A DNA stretch of 64,000 nt from Nostoc commune NIES-4072 (GTDB lineage Bacteria; Cyanobacteriota; Cyanobacteriia; Cyanobacteriales; Nostocaceae): positions 4,637,941 through 4,701,940 of the forward strand of contig NZ_BDUD01000001.1 of the NCBI RefSeq assembly GCF_003113895.1, in the 5' to 3' direction. Shown one piece after another: positions 44,317 to 53,688 of this stretch. Both the position numbers and the translations under genes were made by a program. Numbering within the stretch: position 1 is the first letter of the stretch; the number at the start of each line of letters is the position of its first letter. The notes beneath the pieces were generated by a model, which saw nothing but the letters and a program-made list of their open reading frames with translations, made no database searches and was not told the DNA's origin.

Positions 44317-44753
44317 AAGTAGGTTTCCTAAAAAGTTTTCTCAAATCATCTAATTAAGCGTACTAGATAAGGTGTCGTACCTAGCTCCGTCTTAGACATC
44401 GCTAAGACTTTAAGCAAAGCCTATTTGTTAAACATCGCCAACCGTATTTTTATTTGATTGGGAAGATTGACAATCAACACCTCTTCTTTATTAATTACGA
44501 AAAGAATTGGACAAGGTTGTATCAAATCTCGCAAAACTGAACTTGGTTTTAAAACCGAGATGTCAATGGAGTGTAAAATACACTAAGTGTGGCCACATCT
44601 GTGGTAAGCCAAATCTACAGCTACCGTGCATTGAGCGATCGCTTTGTCGGTTATAATTCTCAATTCTCTACCCTGTGAAAAGAGCATTACTTAATGGCAA
44701 ACGAAGGATTGTTCTTTGCCTACAATCCAGGACAGTCTGTAGAAGGGGCGCGA
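44317..44753. other. Spacer upstream of the EAL fragment
   Basis: About 440 bp with no clear gene or RNA. It ends in a short ORF-like stretch (MANEGLFFAYNPGQ in another frame, from 44694) that I cannot assign. Confidence 0.5.
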
Positions 44754-45061
44754 ATGATGATTTCGGTACAGGCTATTCTTCCTTAAGCCGTATCCATAAC
44801 TTTCCCATTAGTGTGTTGAAAATTGACCGTTCCTTTGTCAGCCCGATAGATGCTAATGGCAAGAATTTAGAAATTATTGAGACAATTATCACACTGGCAC
44901 ACAAATTAGGTATGGATGTAACCGCCGAAGGGGTGGAGACAAAAGAGCAGCTAGCATTTCTGAGAAAGTTGAACTGTGAATGTGGACAAGGATATTTTTT
45001 CTCACATCCGTTGGATAACACCGCAGCAGTGGCATTAATCGTGACAAACGCTCAATGGTAA
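44754..45061 (+). pseudogene. C-terminal fragment of an EAL-domain protein
   Basis: Encodes only the second half of a cyclic-di-GMP phosphodiesterase EAL domain: DDFGTGYSSLSRIHNFPISV, LKIDRSFV, MDVTAEGVETKEQ and CGQGYFFSHPL. The EAL signature, the N-terminal half and any sensor domain are missing, so it cannot be an active enzyme. Its 3' end overlaps the GNAT gene on the other strand by 27 bp. Confidence 0.85.
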
Positions 45062-45865
45062 GGGTTTTTTGAAAGGATTTGGATAACGCCATCTGGCAAA
45101 CTCTGCAACATTAGATATAGTTAAAAAATCAATAGTCTTAAACTGCCGATCAATAGCGGGAAGACTGCATATTTTAGCTCCAATGTTTAAGTATGCCTGC
45201 AAAATTTTAGGAATCTCAATATTACATAAATCTGGACAATTTGGAGGCAGTTCTAGACAAAATTGTGAATTTGGATTAACCAAAATACTTGGATGCATCA
45301 AACCATTTTGCCGAAAATAATCATAAGCACAAGCAGCTTGCCAAGGACATTGTGTTAGTAATGATGCACAACCAAAGAAATATTGGTTTTGACTCCAAAT
45401 GAGATAATTTGCCAATCCTTCCCAGAGTAGTAAAAGTGCCTGACTATTGCGATATTCTTTAGCTATACATGTACGCCCAACTTCAACTGATGCCTGAAGC
45501 ACAGAATTTGGAATCGCATTAAGATTAAATATATCGGCAGCATCAAAGCCTAATCTTTGAGAAGCCATTGTATAGGTTTGCATCCGATAAGTTCCAATGG
45601 TTTTACCCGTTTTTTTGGAGATTAGGATTAAATGATGGCAAACCGCATCAAACTTATCTATATCCATTCGGGTAAAGTTAGAAGCAGAAAATCCCAAGCC
45701 TAGTTCAAGATTAAAAACTTCAAAGCGCAACCGAAAAATTGATTCTAATTCTTCTTTGGTTGACGCCAGCCGTAGGGTATATTTTTCAGTTTGAAGGACG
45801 GGAAAATCTTCAAGAGCGGCAGGAGGATTAAGTGGGTAATTGATGTTGCGTCCAGAACCTTCCAT
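45035..45865 (-). CDS. GNAT-family N-acyltransferase (OlsB/hemolysin-like)
   Basis: A 276-aa acyltransferase of the OlsB-like GNAT type (LRLASTKEELESIFRLRFEVF, KKTGKTIGTYRMQTY, ASVEVGRTCIAKEYRNSQAL). Relatives transfer a long acyl chain from acyl-ACP to an amino acid such as ornithine, giving aminolipids or N-acyl amino acids. The acceptor is not evident here. It is monocistronic; its C-terminal codons overlap the end of the EAL remnant. Confidence 0.85.
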   Translation of the reverse strand: MEGSGRNINYPLNPPAALEDFPVLQTEKYTLRLASTKEELESIFRLRFEVFNLELGLGFSASNFTRMDIDKFDAVCHHLILISKKTGKTIGTYRMQTYTMASQRLGFDAADIFNLNAIPNSVLQASVEVGRTCIAKEYRNSQALLLLWEGLANYLIWSQNQYFFGCASLLTQCPWQAACAYDYFRQNGLMHPSILVNPNSQFCLELPPNCPDLCNIEIPKILQAYLNIGAKICSLPAIDRQFKTIDFLTISNVAEFARWRYPNPFKKPLPLSVCHD

Positions 45866-46133
45866 CTATCTTCCTACTTAGATTTGCGAAAATATTCTAC
45901 TAGGATTTAGGTACTATATAAATAGCTCACATTATGCATTAATGTGTCGAAGTGTGATTGAGACGGTTTTTGATAAAAAAACCTCTAGACAACTTTTTTA
46001 CGCTCTTGGATTAGAGGTAGAGTGCTTTTATTATCGACATTAATTCCGAAAAAATCTGGCAATAAGATACAAAATCTTCCTTTGATGTACGCTATAAATA
46101 CATGTCAGAAAACAAAGTCCAAATTAGGGCAGA

Positions 46134-46159
46134 AAGCCCCCGGATGAATCCAGGGGCTT
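46134..46159 (-). terminator. Terminator-like hairpin downstream of nadK
   Basis: AAGCCCC and GGGGCTT form a 7-bp GC-rich stem with a 12-nt loop ~95 bp after the nadK stop. On the minus strand it is followed by TCTGCCC, a weak tail. Confidence 0.55.
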
Positions 46160-46252
46160 GGGATGATTTTGGTTGCGATGCTTGCGGTGATCTAATTGCG
46201 ATATGCGATCGCCTACGCCATCGCAATCTGCGGTAAATGCACTCTAAAATAC

Positions 46253-47173
46253 TTAATTACGGTGATTATTGCTGTAGTGAACCCTTGTACCAGCCCAAAG
46301 CAACTTCTCCCGCAGCGTTTGATAGTAGGAATTGTTCTCGCGCAAAATAATAAATTTAGCCCGACAATCTGCCATCCGCACATCAACGCGGTGTCCTGGC
46401 CAAATTGAAGTCCCCAAAACCCCATCTGTCCACAGCTTGGTACTCAAATCATAATCCCCCAAAGGCCAAATACTCACCACAGAACCAGGGGGTAAAACAA
46501 GGGGGCGACTAGAAAGGCTCATTGCACAAATAGGAGTGATGGTAAGCGCCTCCATACCATCATGCATAATTGGCCCATTAGCAGAAACGGTGTAACCAGT
46601 GGAACCTGTAGGGGTGGAAATAATCAACCCGTCCCCGACGTACTGATCGACTACCTCACCGTCAATTTCCATTTCCAGAATTGAAGTAATCATCCGATCT
46701 GCGGAGGCGGGTTTGACACAAAACTCATTCAGAGCCAGATAATGCTCACTAACTGGTTCTAAATTAGCCCCGTGACCCTCATACACAGCAGCTTGTAACA
46801 TCATCCGTCGTTGGATAGCATAGCGATCCTCAAACAGTCGATCCCAAACTTTCTCAGTATCCTGAAACTCTTCCACCGACTCAGTTAAAAACCCCAGATG
46901 ACCTCCCACATTCACTCCCAGAATCGGGATGCCAGCTGGGGCTAAATGTCTGGCACCAGTTAAAACAGTACCATCGCCACCGAGTACCAAGGCGAGATCG
47001 ATTGGTTGAGCCGCCGAAGCCAAAAAGACAGGATAGGGGTTGTCTTTCGGCCCGCTAGGCCCCATCAACACCTGGCACTCGCGGCTTTCTAGTTGTTTAG
47101 CACAGATTTCTGCCCATTGTTTACTCCGGGCATCCCGCGCTTTATAAGCAATGATTACCTGCTTGAGTTGCAC
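46253..47173 (-). CDS. nadK: NAD(+) kinase
   Basis: Phosphorylates NAD to NADP in the cytoplasm. The 307-aa protein has GGDGT at 65-69, the segment NEFCVKPASADRM and the glycine-rich TPTGSTGYTVSANGPI. It lies at the end of the ndhA-I-G-E operon. I chose GTG 47173 (MQLKQVIIAY), 6 nt after the ndhE stop; a TTG directly after the stop (47179) would add two residues. The tight junction suggests translational coupling. Cyanobacteria usually have two NAD kinases; this is the NDH-linked one. Confidence 0.93.
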   Translation of the reverse strand: MQLKQVIIAYKARDARSKQWAEICAKQLESRECQVLMGPSGPKDNPYPVFLASAAQPIDLALVLGGDGTVLTGARHLAPAGIPILGVNVGGHLGFLTESVEEFQDTEKVWDRLFEDRYAIQRRMMLQAAVYEGHGANLEPVSEHYLALNEFCVKPASADRMITSILEMEIDGEVVDQYVGDGLIISTPTGSTGYTVSANGPIMHDGMEALTITPICAMSLSSRPLVLPPGSVVSIWPLGDYDLSTKLWTDGVLGTSIWPGHRVDVRMADCRAKFIILRENNSYYQTLREKLLWAGTRVHYSNNHRN

Positions 47174-47179
47174 GCACAA

Positions 47180-47485
47180 TTACCATTTCAGGAGATTAAA
47201 CTGCTCCATATCGACGGTATCACGGTTGCGATAAATGGCAAGCACGATCGCTAAACCCACCGCCGCCTCGGCTGCGGCCACGGTAATCACAAATACTGTG
47301 AAAACCTGACCCTTAATTAATGTTGAGTCGAGGAAGTTGGAAAATGCCATTAAATTCAGATTAACAGCGTTGAGCAGTAACTCAATTGACATCAGCACCC
47401 GCACAGCGTTGCGGCTAGTAATTAAACCGTAAATGCCGATACAGAACAAAGCTGCTGCTAGTAATAGAAAGTACTGGAGTTGCAT
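47180..47485 (-). CDS. ndhE: NAD(P)H-quinone oxidoreductase subunit 4L (NdhE)
   Basis: The NuoK-like subunit of the thylakoid NDH-1 complex, which supports cyclic electron flow and respiration. It is 101 aa with three transmembrane helices and the conserved proton-path glutamates in [13 protein letters not shown] and [12 protein letters not shown]. It is the fourth gene of ndhA-I-G-E and is followed at once by nadK. Confidence 0.96.
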   Translation of the reverse strand: MQLQYFLLLAAALFCIGIYGLITSRNAVRVLMSIELLLNAVNLNLMAFSNFLDSTLIKGQVFTVFVITVAAAEAAVGLAIVLAIYRNRDTVDMEQFNLLKW

Positions 47486-47544
47486 GAATCTGAATATCCC
47501 TCCTGAAAAATCTGGCTATTTATCTACGACTCAGGTCGCAAATA

Positions 47545-48159
47545 TTACTCTTTTGTTTCGCTGGTTGTTGATACTAGTTCTCTGGGGCGTTCTTGCAAAG
47601 TCAAAACAGTTTGCCCCAGTTTGGATGGTGTCAACAAGTCTGGCAAATACTCGCGGCGTGCCAAAATAATCGCTCCTACCATTGCTATCAGCAGTAAAAT
47701 GGAAGCCAATTCAAAAGGCAGTAGAAAGTCAGTAAAGAAATGTTCTCCAATTAAAACTATAGAACTTTCGCCACCCGCCACAGGAGCAGCTGAGTAAGCC
47801 CAAGGAGTAGCCAGCACCATCGTACTTAAAAGACCGAACAATCCTATACTGACTAAACCTGTTAATACTTTCCGCACCCAGGAGTTAGGAAATGCTACAA
47901 AATTCTCCCGCTTGTTCACCAACATAATGGCAAACAAAATCAACACGTTAACCGCCCCAACGTAAATCAGTATTTGTGCCGCTGCAACAAAATCAGCATT
48001 TAGCAACAGGTAGATTCCCGCTATGCTAATGAACACACCCCCCAGCAAAAAGGCAGAATAGACGATGTTGGAAAACAGCACCACACCAATGGCCGCCCCA
48101 ATCATCATCACGCCTAATATGCCAAGCGATACAAACTGTACTCCTTCCGCTAGATTCAC
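47545..48159 (-). CDS. ndhG: NAD(P)H-quinone oxidoreductase subunit 6 (NdhG)
   Basis: The NuoJ-like membrane subunit of NDH-1, 204 aa with five helices (FVSLGILGVMMIGAAIGVVL, SAFLLGGVFISIAGIYLLL and others) and a polar C-terminal tail. It lies 59 bp upstream of ndhE. A repeat-rich spacer separates it from ndhI. Confidence 0.95.
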   Translation of the reverse strand: MNLAEGVQFVSLGILGVMMIGAAIGVVLFSNIVYSAFLLGGVFISIAGIYLLLNADFVAAAQILIYVGAVNVLILFAIMLVNKRENFVAFPNSWVRKVLTGLVSIGLFGLLSTMVLATPWAYSAAPVAGGESSIVLIGEHFFTDFLLPFELASILLLIAMVGAIILARREYLPDLLTPSKLGQTVLTLQERPRELVSTTSETKE

Positions 48160-48182
48160 TGTTTTTTGTCCTTAGTCAATCA

Positions 48183-48293
48183 ATTTTGGATTTTGGATTT
48201 TAGATTTTAGATTTTTGTTTCAATCCAAAATTACAAATCACAAATTTGGATGGTCATTAGTCATTGGTCATTAGTCATTAGTTAAATAACAAA
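48183..48293. repeat. Repeats in the ndhI-ndhG spacer
   Basis: GGATTTTAGATTTTA-type direct and inverted repeats, followed at 48252-48283 by four GTCATTA heptamers. The repeats sit inside the ndh operon, so they would be part of its mRNA. Confidence 0.8.
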
Positions 48294-48305
48294 GGACAAA
48301 TGACA

Positions 48306-48890
48306 TTATTTTTCCGTTTGTTCTACCAGTTCTTCTGGACGCGCACCAGGACGCGGTGCATCTGCGGGTAGTCCATGTGGTTCGAGGACGCCTTTGGGTA
48401 GGTAAACTAGTTCGCGTAGTGGTGTAACCATTGGATCATCTGTTACCTTGTAGGGCAGACGACCTAGTGCTACGCTGTCATAGTTCAATTCATGGCGATC
48501 GTAAGTGGAAAGCTCATACTCTTCTGTCATGGATAGACAGTTAGTCGGGCAAAATTCCACACAATTACCGCAAAAGATACAAACTCCAAAGTCAATGCTG
48601 TAGTGGTTGAGTTTTTTCTTTTTGCTAGCTTTGTCGAATTCCCAATCTACTACAGGCAGGTTAATTGGACAAACGCGAACACAGACTTCGCAAGCGATGC
48701 ACTTATCAAATTCAAAGTGAATTCTACCGCGAAACCGTTCGCCAGGAATCAGTTTCTCGTAAGGATACTGTACGGTAATCGGACGCCGCCGCATGTGATC
48801 GAAGGTGACAGAAAGCCCCTGACCAATGTAACGCGCAGCTTGTACTGTTTCTTTGGCGTAATCACCAACTTGTTTCAGGAACTTTAGCAT
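48306..48890 (-). CDS. ndhI: NAD(P)H-quinone oxidoreductase subunit I (NdhI)
   Basis: The peripheral ferredoxin-like subunit that carries two 4Fe-4S clusters toward the quinone site. It is 194 aa. The cluster motifs are [16 protein letters not shown] and [17 protein letters not shown]. The second gene of ndhA-I-G-E. Confidence 0.96.
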   Translation of the reverse strand: MLKFLKQVGDYAKETVQAARYIGQGLSVTFDHMRRRPITVQYPYEKLIPGERFRGRIHFEFDKCIACEVCVRVCPINLPVVDWEFDKASKKKKLNHYSIDFGVCIFCGNCVEFCPTNCLSMTEEYELSTYDRHELNYDSVALGRLPYKVTDDPMVTPLRELVYLPKGVLEPHGLPADAPRPGARPEELVEQTEK

Positions 48891-48906
48891 TGTGTTTCAT
48901 TCTCTC

Positions 48907-48964
48907 TTTTGGATTTTGGATTTTAGATTTCAGATTCAATCCAAAATCTAAAATCTAAAATTGG
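48907..48964. repeat. Inverted GATTTTAGATTT repeats in the ndhA-ndhI spacer
   Basis: GGATTTTAGATTT on the left faces AAATCTAAAAT units on the right and can fold into a hairpin within the operon mRNA. The same family occurs at 22855, 39320 and 48183. Confidence 0.75.
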
Positions 48965-48965
48965 T

Positions 48966-50084
48966 TTACCCGCCGAAGGCGAAGGGAAAGGCTAGTTTTA
49001 GAGCGGCGGTTAATAGGAGATTAACCAAGCCAACTGGTAACAAAAACTTCCATCCTAAATCTAATAGTTGGTCAATCCGTACCCGTGGCACTGTCCAGCG
49101 CAACAGGATAGCGACAAACACTAGTAAATAGGCTTTGAACACGGTCATCGTAATCCCCAAAGCAGCAGTTACTATCTGGAACACAGGATTTAGTTCACTG
49201 ACTCCCAGCCAACCAGCGATGAGGTTGAGGGGAATAGGAAAGTCCCAACCGCCCAGGTAAAGAATTGCTACTAGTAAGGAAGAAAGGATCAAGTTAACGT
49301 ATGAACCCAGGTAGAAAAGACCGAATTTCATACCTGAGTATTCAGTCTGATAACCTGCGACGATTTCTTCTTCTGCTTCGGGTAAGTCAAAAGGTAATCG
49401 TTCGCATTCAGCTAGGGCGGCTATCCAAAAGATTATGAAACCGATTGGTTGCCGCCAAATGTTCCAGCCCAGAATGCCGTAGCCAGACTGTTGATTGACA
49501 ATATCAACGGTGTCGAGGCTATTAGACATCATAGCGATCGCTAACACCGCTAACGCCAAAGGAATTTCGTAACTAATAGATTGCGCTGCTGCTCGCAAGC
49601 CCCCTAAGAGGGAGTATTTATTATTAGATGCGTAGCCAGCCATTAACAAACCAATGGGTTGAATGCTTGACAAGGCAATCCACAAGAATACGCCCATGCC
49701 GACATTGCTAATTACGATGTTCTGCCCAAAGGGGACGATCAGGAATGACAGAAACACCGGAATCACAACAATAATTGGGCCAAGGGTAAACAGCCAAGGG
49801 TCAGATTTGGCTGGTACTATATCTTCTTTAAATACCAACTTCAAACCATCCGCTACAGGTACCAGCAACCCAAAAGGCCCCTGGTATTCTGGCCCAATTC
49901 GCTGCTGTGCGGCGGCAGAAATCTTTCGTTCTAGCCAAGTAGCAACTAATACCCCCACTGTTGCCCCAATCAGCATCAGTATCATTGGCAGTGGCATCCA
50001 AATCGCTTTGGCTGTTCCTGCTGGTAAACCTAAATCCCGGAGGGATTCAATAAAAGTTCCTTGGAGGTCAATTCCTGAGTTCAT
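48966..50084 (-). CDS. ndhA: NAD(P)H-quinone oxidoreductase subunit 1 (NdhA)
   Basis: The NuoH-like membrane subunit at the quinone-binding interface, 372 aa with eight helices. Conserved loops include [39 protein letters not shown] and [19 protein letters not shown]. It is the first gene of ndhA-I-G-E. The promoter must lie in the spacer beyond 50084. Confidence 0.96.
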   Translation of the reverse strand: MNSGIDLQGTFIESLRDLGLPAGTAKAIWMPLPMILMLIGATVGVLVATWLERKISAAAQQRIGPEYQGPFGLLVPVADGLKLVFKEDIVPAKSDPWLFTLGPIIVVIPVFLSFLIVPFGQNIVISNVGMGVFLWIALSSIQPIGLLMAGYASNNKYSLLGGLRAAAQSISYEIPLALAVLAIAMMSNSLDTVDIVNQQSGYGILGWNIWRQPIGFIIFWIAALAECERLPFDLPEAEEEIVAGYQTEYSGMKFGLFYLGSYVNLILSSLLVAILYLGGWDFPIPLNLIAGWLGVSELNPVFQIVTAALGITMTVFKAYLLVFVAILLRWTVPRVRIDQLLDLGWKFLLPVGLVNLLLTAALKLAFPFAFGG

Positions 50085-50310
50085 GTTTCCACTCTTTAAG
50101 ACATCGAGTCATAGTGAATTACAACTATTAGTTGAATTAATACCTGTAAATTCACCCATTTTTAATTTTTGCCCAGATGATGCTTGATAGAAGATTTGTC
50201 GCTAATTCCCATGCCTAGTATATCCTTGGATGGTTTTAGCCCTCTGAAGCGATATGAGAACTTCTACTTATGATTGGCATTGGGATTGGCTATTGAGGGA
50301 CAAGGAGACG

Positions 50311-50429
50311 AGGGGGAGCAGGGGAGCAGGGGAGCAGGGGAGCAGGGGAGAAGTTACAGTAAGTTTTATCCCCTCTGCTTCTGTCTTGTGACCAATGCCC
50401 CATGCCCTATGCCCCATGCCCTATGCCCA
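50311..50429. repeat. GGGGAGCA and CCCCATG tandem repeats
   Basis: Four GGGGAGCA 8-mers (50313-50350) and several ATGCCCC/ATGCCCT heptamers (50394-50428), lying between the citrate synthase 3' end and the region upstream of ndhA. Non-coding. Confidence 0.85.
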
Positions 50430-50430
50430 A

Positions 50431-51567
50431 TTACCGTTTGTCAATTGGGGTATAAGTAACTTCGTGCAGACCGTTGTAAACTTGAGTAGGACGGAAAATC
50501 CGGTTTTCTGCTAGTTGTTCTTTCCAGTGGGCTAACCAACCGGCAACACGAGCGATCGCAAATATTGGCGTAAACAAGTCTGTAGGAATTCCCATTTTTC
50601 TATACACCAAACCTGAGTAAAAGTCAATATTTGGATAAATTCCTTTGCTACCGAGTTTTTCTCCTACCACTTGTTCCATTTCTAGAGCAATATCATAGAA
50701 TTTGTCATGTCCAAACTTTTCAAAGAGCTGTTCTGCCAGTCCTTGTAAAATTATGGCTCGTGGGTCTTTTACTTTATACACACGATGTCCAAAACCCATA
50801 ATCTTAGATTTAGTTTGCAGACAATGCTCTATGTAGGGACGGACATTTTCTACAGAGCCAATTTTTTCCAACATCTGAATTACTTCTTCATTGGCTCCAC
50901 CATGCAGAGGCCCTCCCAAAGTTCCCACTGCACTAGCAACCACAGCATAAGGGTCAGTCAAGGTGGAAGCTGTCACCCTGGCACTAAAAGTAGAAGCATT
51001 CATCGTATGCTCAACTTGAAGTATCAAGCAGATATCAAAAATCCGCGCCATCAGAGGATCGGGTTCTTTCTCATCGAGCATGTACAGGAAGTTAGCGGAA
51101 TAGTCTAAGTCATCACGGGGACGTACCGGGTCATTGCCTTTTCGCATCAGTTGGAACGCTGCTACCATCGTAGGAATGGTAGCTATCAAGCGCACTACCG
51201 AATCTCGAATGTAGGCAGGGTTATGTAAATCCCGGAGCGAATAAAATAACCCTAAAGCAGCAGCAGAGGCTTGCAGCGCATCCATTGGGTGACCGCTTTC
51301 AGGAAAGCATTTCATCATGTCCCGAATGCGGTATTTTATCCGCCTGTGGTAACGAACTTCATGCTCAAATGTTTTCAGTTCTTCTTCGCTTGGCAGTTCG
51401 CCCCAGATTAAGAGATAAGCAGTTTCTAGGAATGTACTTTTCTCTGCTAGTTCCTCAATCCGGATGCCACGATATTCTAGTATTCCCTTTTGCCCATCAA
51501 CATAGCTGATACTTGATTGGGCGGCGGGAATGCCTTCTAAACCAGGCTTGTATTCGCACACCATCAT
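50431..51567 (-). CDS. gltA: Citrate synthase
   Basis: Condenses oxaloacetate and acetyl-CoA, feeding 2-oxoglutarate synthesis for nitrogen assimilation. The 378-aa length is that of the short bacterial type II form. The catalytic residues are visible in VEHTMNAST (His), GFGHRVYKVKDPR (His) and PNIDFYSG (Asp). It is monocistronic, downstream of sixA on the same strand. Confidence 0.95.
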   Translation of the reverse strand: MMVCEYKPGLEGIPAAQSSISYVDGQKGILEYRGIRIEELAEKSTFLETAYLLIWGELPSEEELKTFEHEVRYHRRIKYRIRDMMKCFPESGHPMDALQASAAALGLFYSLRDLHNPAYIRDSVVRLIATIPTMVAAFQLMRKGNDPVRPRDDLDYSANFLYMLDEKEPDPLMARIFDICLILQVEHTMNASTFSARVTASTLTDPYAVVASAVGTLGGPLHGGANEEVIQMLEKIGSVENVRPYIEHCLQTKSKIMGFGHRVYKVKDPRAIILQGLAEQLFEKFGHDKFYDIALEMEQVVGEKLGSKGIYPNIDFYSGLVYRKMGIPTDLFTPIFAIARVAGWLAHWKEQLAENRIFRPTQVYNGLHEVTYTPIDKR

Positions 51568-51674
51568 GGCACCACCATTCGCTTTGTGAAATATCTGATC
51601 AAGCTAACTTACCAGAAATTATTGTCGCTATAACAGTAGCCCTTCTAACAACAATTGGAAATGTTGAAAAACTG

Positions 51675-52169
51675 TTATAGCAGGTACTTGGGTGGTGTCA
51701 ACCAAAACATCTGACTCCGACCCAGAGGAGAACCTGTTTCTGGTAGTTTTATCCCAATCATACCTGCTTTTTTCAAGACTAAGCTTCCTTTGACTTCTCC
51801 CCATAAAAGAATTTCTGCCCAATTGGTCAAATCAGGTTCGTGTCCAACCAGCGCCAGTTGCGTATTTTGGGAATAATTTCTTGGCTCTAACCAGTCTTTT
51901 AGCCAACTAGAAATTTGACCATCGTGGGCGAGGTGGCTAGATTCCTCTAATTTAGAGCTTAGTTTTTCTGCTATAAGAATTTCAGCCGTTTGGCGGGCCC
52001 GCACTAAGGGGCTGGTGAGAATCAAATCAAAGTTTAATCCCAATTTAACAAGTTTCTGGGCAACTTTCTCAGTTTTTTGCCTTCCTTCTTTGGTAAGGCT
52101 GCGTTCTTCATCCTTGATGCCTAATCCTTTGTCTTCGGCGATGCCATGACGAATTAAATATAGTTCCAT
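51675..52169 (-). CDS. sixA: Phosphohistidine phosphatase SixA
   Basis: A histidine-phosphatase-family protein of 164 aa that removes phosphate from phosphohistidine proteins. The catalytic histidine is in LIRHGIAED, with LTSPLVRARQTAEIL and LVGHEPDL giving the other arginine and histidine residues. I start at ATG 52169 to fit the family; an ATG seven codons upstream (52190) is also open. Confidence 0.88.
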   Translation of the reverse strand: MELYLIRHGIAEDKGLGIKDEERSLTKEGRQKTEKVAQKLVKLGLNFDLILTSPLVRARQTAEILIAEKLSSKLEESSHLAHDGQISSWLKDWLEPRNYSQNTQLALVGHEPDLTNWAEILLWGEVKGSLVLKKAGMIGIKLPETGSPLGRSQMFWLTPPKYLL

Positions 52170-52430
52170 ACTTTGAATTTTGTTTAGCATAGCGGGGCGT
52201 GGCCCGTGCTTAGTTAGGATTTACGTCTGGTGTGAATTAACCTATCCTAATCTTAATCATTATTACGTATTCATTGATATGTGATCTGTCCGGTGCAACG
52301 CGGCGTTAGGTGTTCTAGTTACGGATATGACAACAGGTTTAAACCTTATTTAAAAATGGTAGGTTAGAGCGTTTTCAGAGAAATTGGTCTTAGGTTACGC
52401 TAACGCTACCCAAGTCAAGACTGGACAAAA

Positions 52431-52772
52431 CTATAAAGACTCAAAAATCTGCTTTACTTGGCTCACAGGAGTTTTGTTCGAGAAGGTATGTAAAATTTTC
52501 CCCCGTATAGAACGCTCACGCAATTCAATTTCACCAGTGGTGTGGTTATAAGAGAAAGCATAGGGAGTGTGATTAATTTTGACCCAGAGTACATTCTTGG
52601 TTTCACCGTCACGAACCATAACCTTTATAGGTTCATTGTCTTTTCTCCAGACAATTGCACCTGCAAGCGCCAGAGAAATTTCGTTTACACCTCCAGCATG
52701 ATGGTCAGCGCGTTCCATTACTCCATCGATATAGCTCTTTAAAGTCTGAATATCTGTTACTTCTAGTGGCAT
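52431..52772 (-). CDS. Hypothetical protein, 113 aa
   Basis: A small soluble protein with an N-terminal helix (DIQTLKSYIDGVMERADHHA) and a beta-rich body (GAIVWRKDN, KVMVRDGETKNVLWVKI, YAFSYNHTTGEIELRERS). It ends in VSQVKQIFESL. It may belong to the Hfx_Cass5-like integron-cassette family, but I am unsure. It lies 75 bp downstream of a toxin-antitoxin pair on the same strand, and AAGGAG precedes the ATG. Confidence 0.7.
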   Translation of the reverse strand: MPLEVTDIQTLKSYIDGVMERADHHAGGVNEISLALAGAIVWRKDNEPIKVMVRDGETKNVLWVKINHTPYAFSYNHTTGEIELRERSIRGKILHTFSNKTPVSQVKQIFESL

Positions 52773-52847
52773 TCTTAACTCCTTTTTACCTTGAATCTTA
52801 ACTAGTTTATATACGAAAACTTACCGTATATCTACTTAATCCAGTAA

Positions 52848-53336
52848 TCAGGAAGCTTCACCTGCAAGTTTTAAAACAAATCGCTGTGTTTCATAATCTA
52901 CACGAAAACCAAGAGAATTTAACTGATCGAGCAAAGGGGAGAGTATATTCAGATGTCCTGCTTGTTTTGCTTTGAGCAAAATACCCAGAGTACCTGTGAA
53001 TGCAATATTTAACTCCTTCGCATAAGCCCTAGCTAATCCATCGTCTAAAATGGCTAGAGCATCCGTCATATTTACAGCAAGGGAAATAACTTCACGCTCA
53101 CCCATACCCAAATTGGGTAAAGTAGGAATCAGTTGTTCGGCAGAGACAGGAACAGTTTTTACCCATGTAAAAGCATTCAAGTTAGGTAGCGAAACACCAA
53201 GAGCAAGCCCCTGCGCTATCTCAGAAGCTACACTAGGCGGAATAATCACTTGAGCATACAAATTAGATAATAAATCAAATAAGTTAAGCTGGTAGAGATA
53301 TTGCACTGCTGAAGTATCAACAATCACATTAGGCAC
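52848..53336 (-). CDS. DUF3368 PIN-like ribonuclease toxin
   Basis: A PIN-domain protein of 162 aa with acidic active-site residues in VIVDTSAVQ (Asp7), VASEIAQG (Glu39), GMGEREVIS (Glu82) and LAILDDGLAR (Asp98-99). Such proteins cleave RNA and are toxins of type II toxin-antitoxin systems. Its ATG overlaps the end of the UPF0175 gene by 8 bp, the usual arrangement with the antitoxin first. Confidence 0.87.
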   Translation of the reverse strand: MPNVIVDTSAVQYLYQLNLFDLLSNLYAQVIIPPSVASEIAQGLALGVSLPNLNAFTWVKTVPVSAEQLIPTLPNLGMGEREVISLAVNMTDALAILDDGLARAYAKELNIAFTGTLGILLKAKQAGHLNILSPLLDQLNSLGFRVDYETQRFVLKLAGEAS

Positions 53337-53580
53337 GAGCTAAATCCTCAATCAGTTCAGCCTCAGTGAGTTTGAAGGTGCTGATGTTATATTTTGCTAG
53401 TTGTGAAAGGAATACAACTTTGGGAATACCTGCTAAATTAGCTGCTGCTCCTGAAGAGAGTTTGCCAAGTTCGTATAACTTCATAGCAGCAGCGAGAAGA
53501 ACTTCACCTTGTAACTGTTCTGGTTTTACATTGAGAGCCAATACAGTTTCTTCTGGAATAGTCAAAGTGAGTTGGTACAT
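53329..53580 (-). CDS. UPF0175-family antitoxin
   Basis: An 83-aa protein with the UPF0175 pattern: an N-terminal strand (YQLTLTIPEETVLAL), a helix EVLLAAAMKLYELGKLSSG, then AAANLAGIPKVVFLSQL, a helix-turn-helix-like segment. It would bind DNA and neutralise the DUF3368 partner, with which it overlaps by 8 bp. The toxin target is unknown. Confidence 0.87.
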   Translation of the reverse strand: MYQLTLTIPEETVLALNVKPEQLQGEVLLAAAMKLYELGKLSSGAAANLAGIPKVVFLSQLAKYNISTFKLTEAELIEDLARA

Positions 53581-53688
53581 GATAATATATGCGCTGCTTT
53601 CTTTAGGATCATAATAACGCGCTCATAATAACCAAACACTTTGACTATTGCATAAGTTAGGAGTTCTCCCCATCTCCTTAATCTCCCT

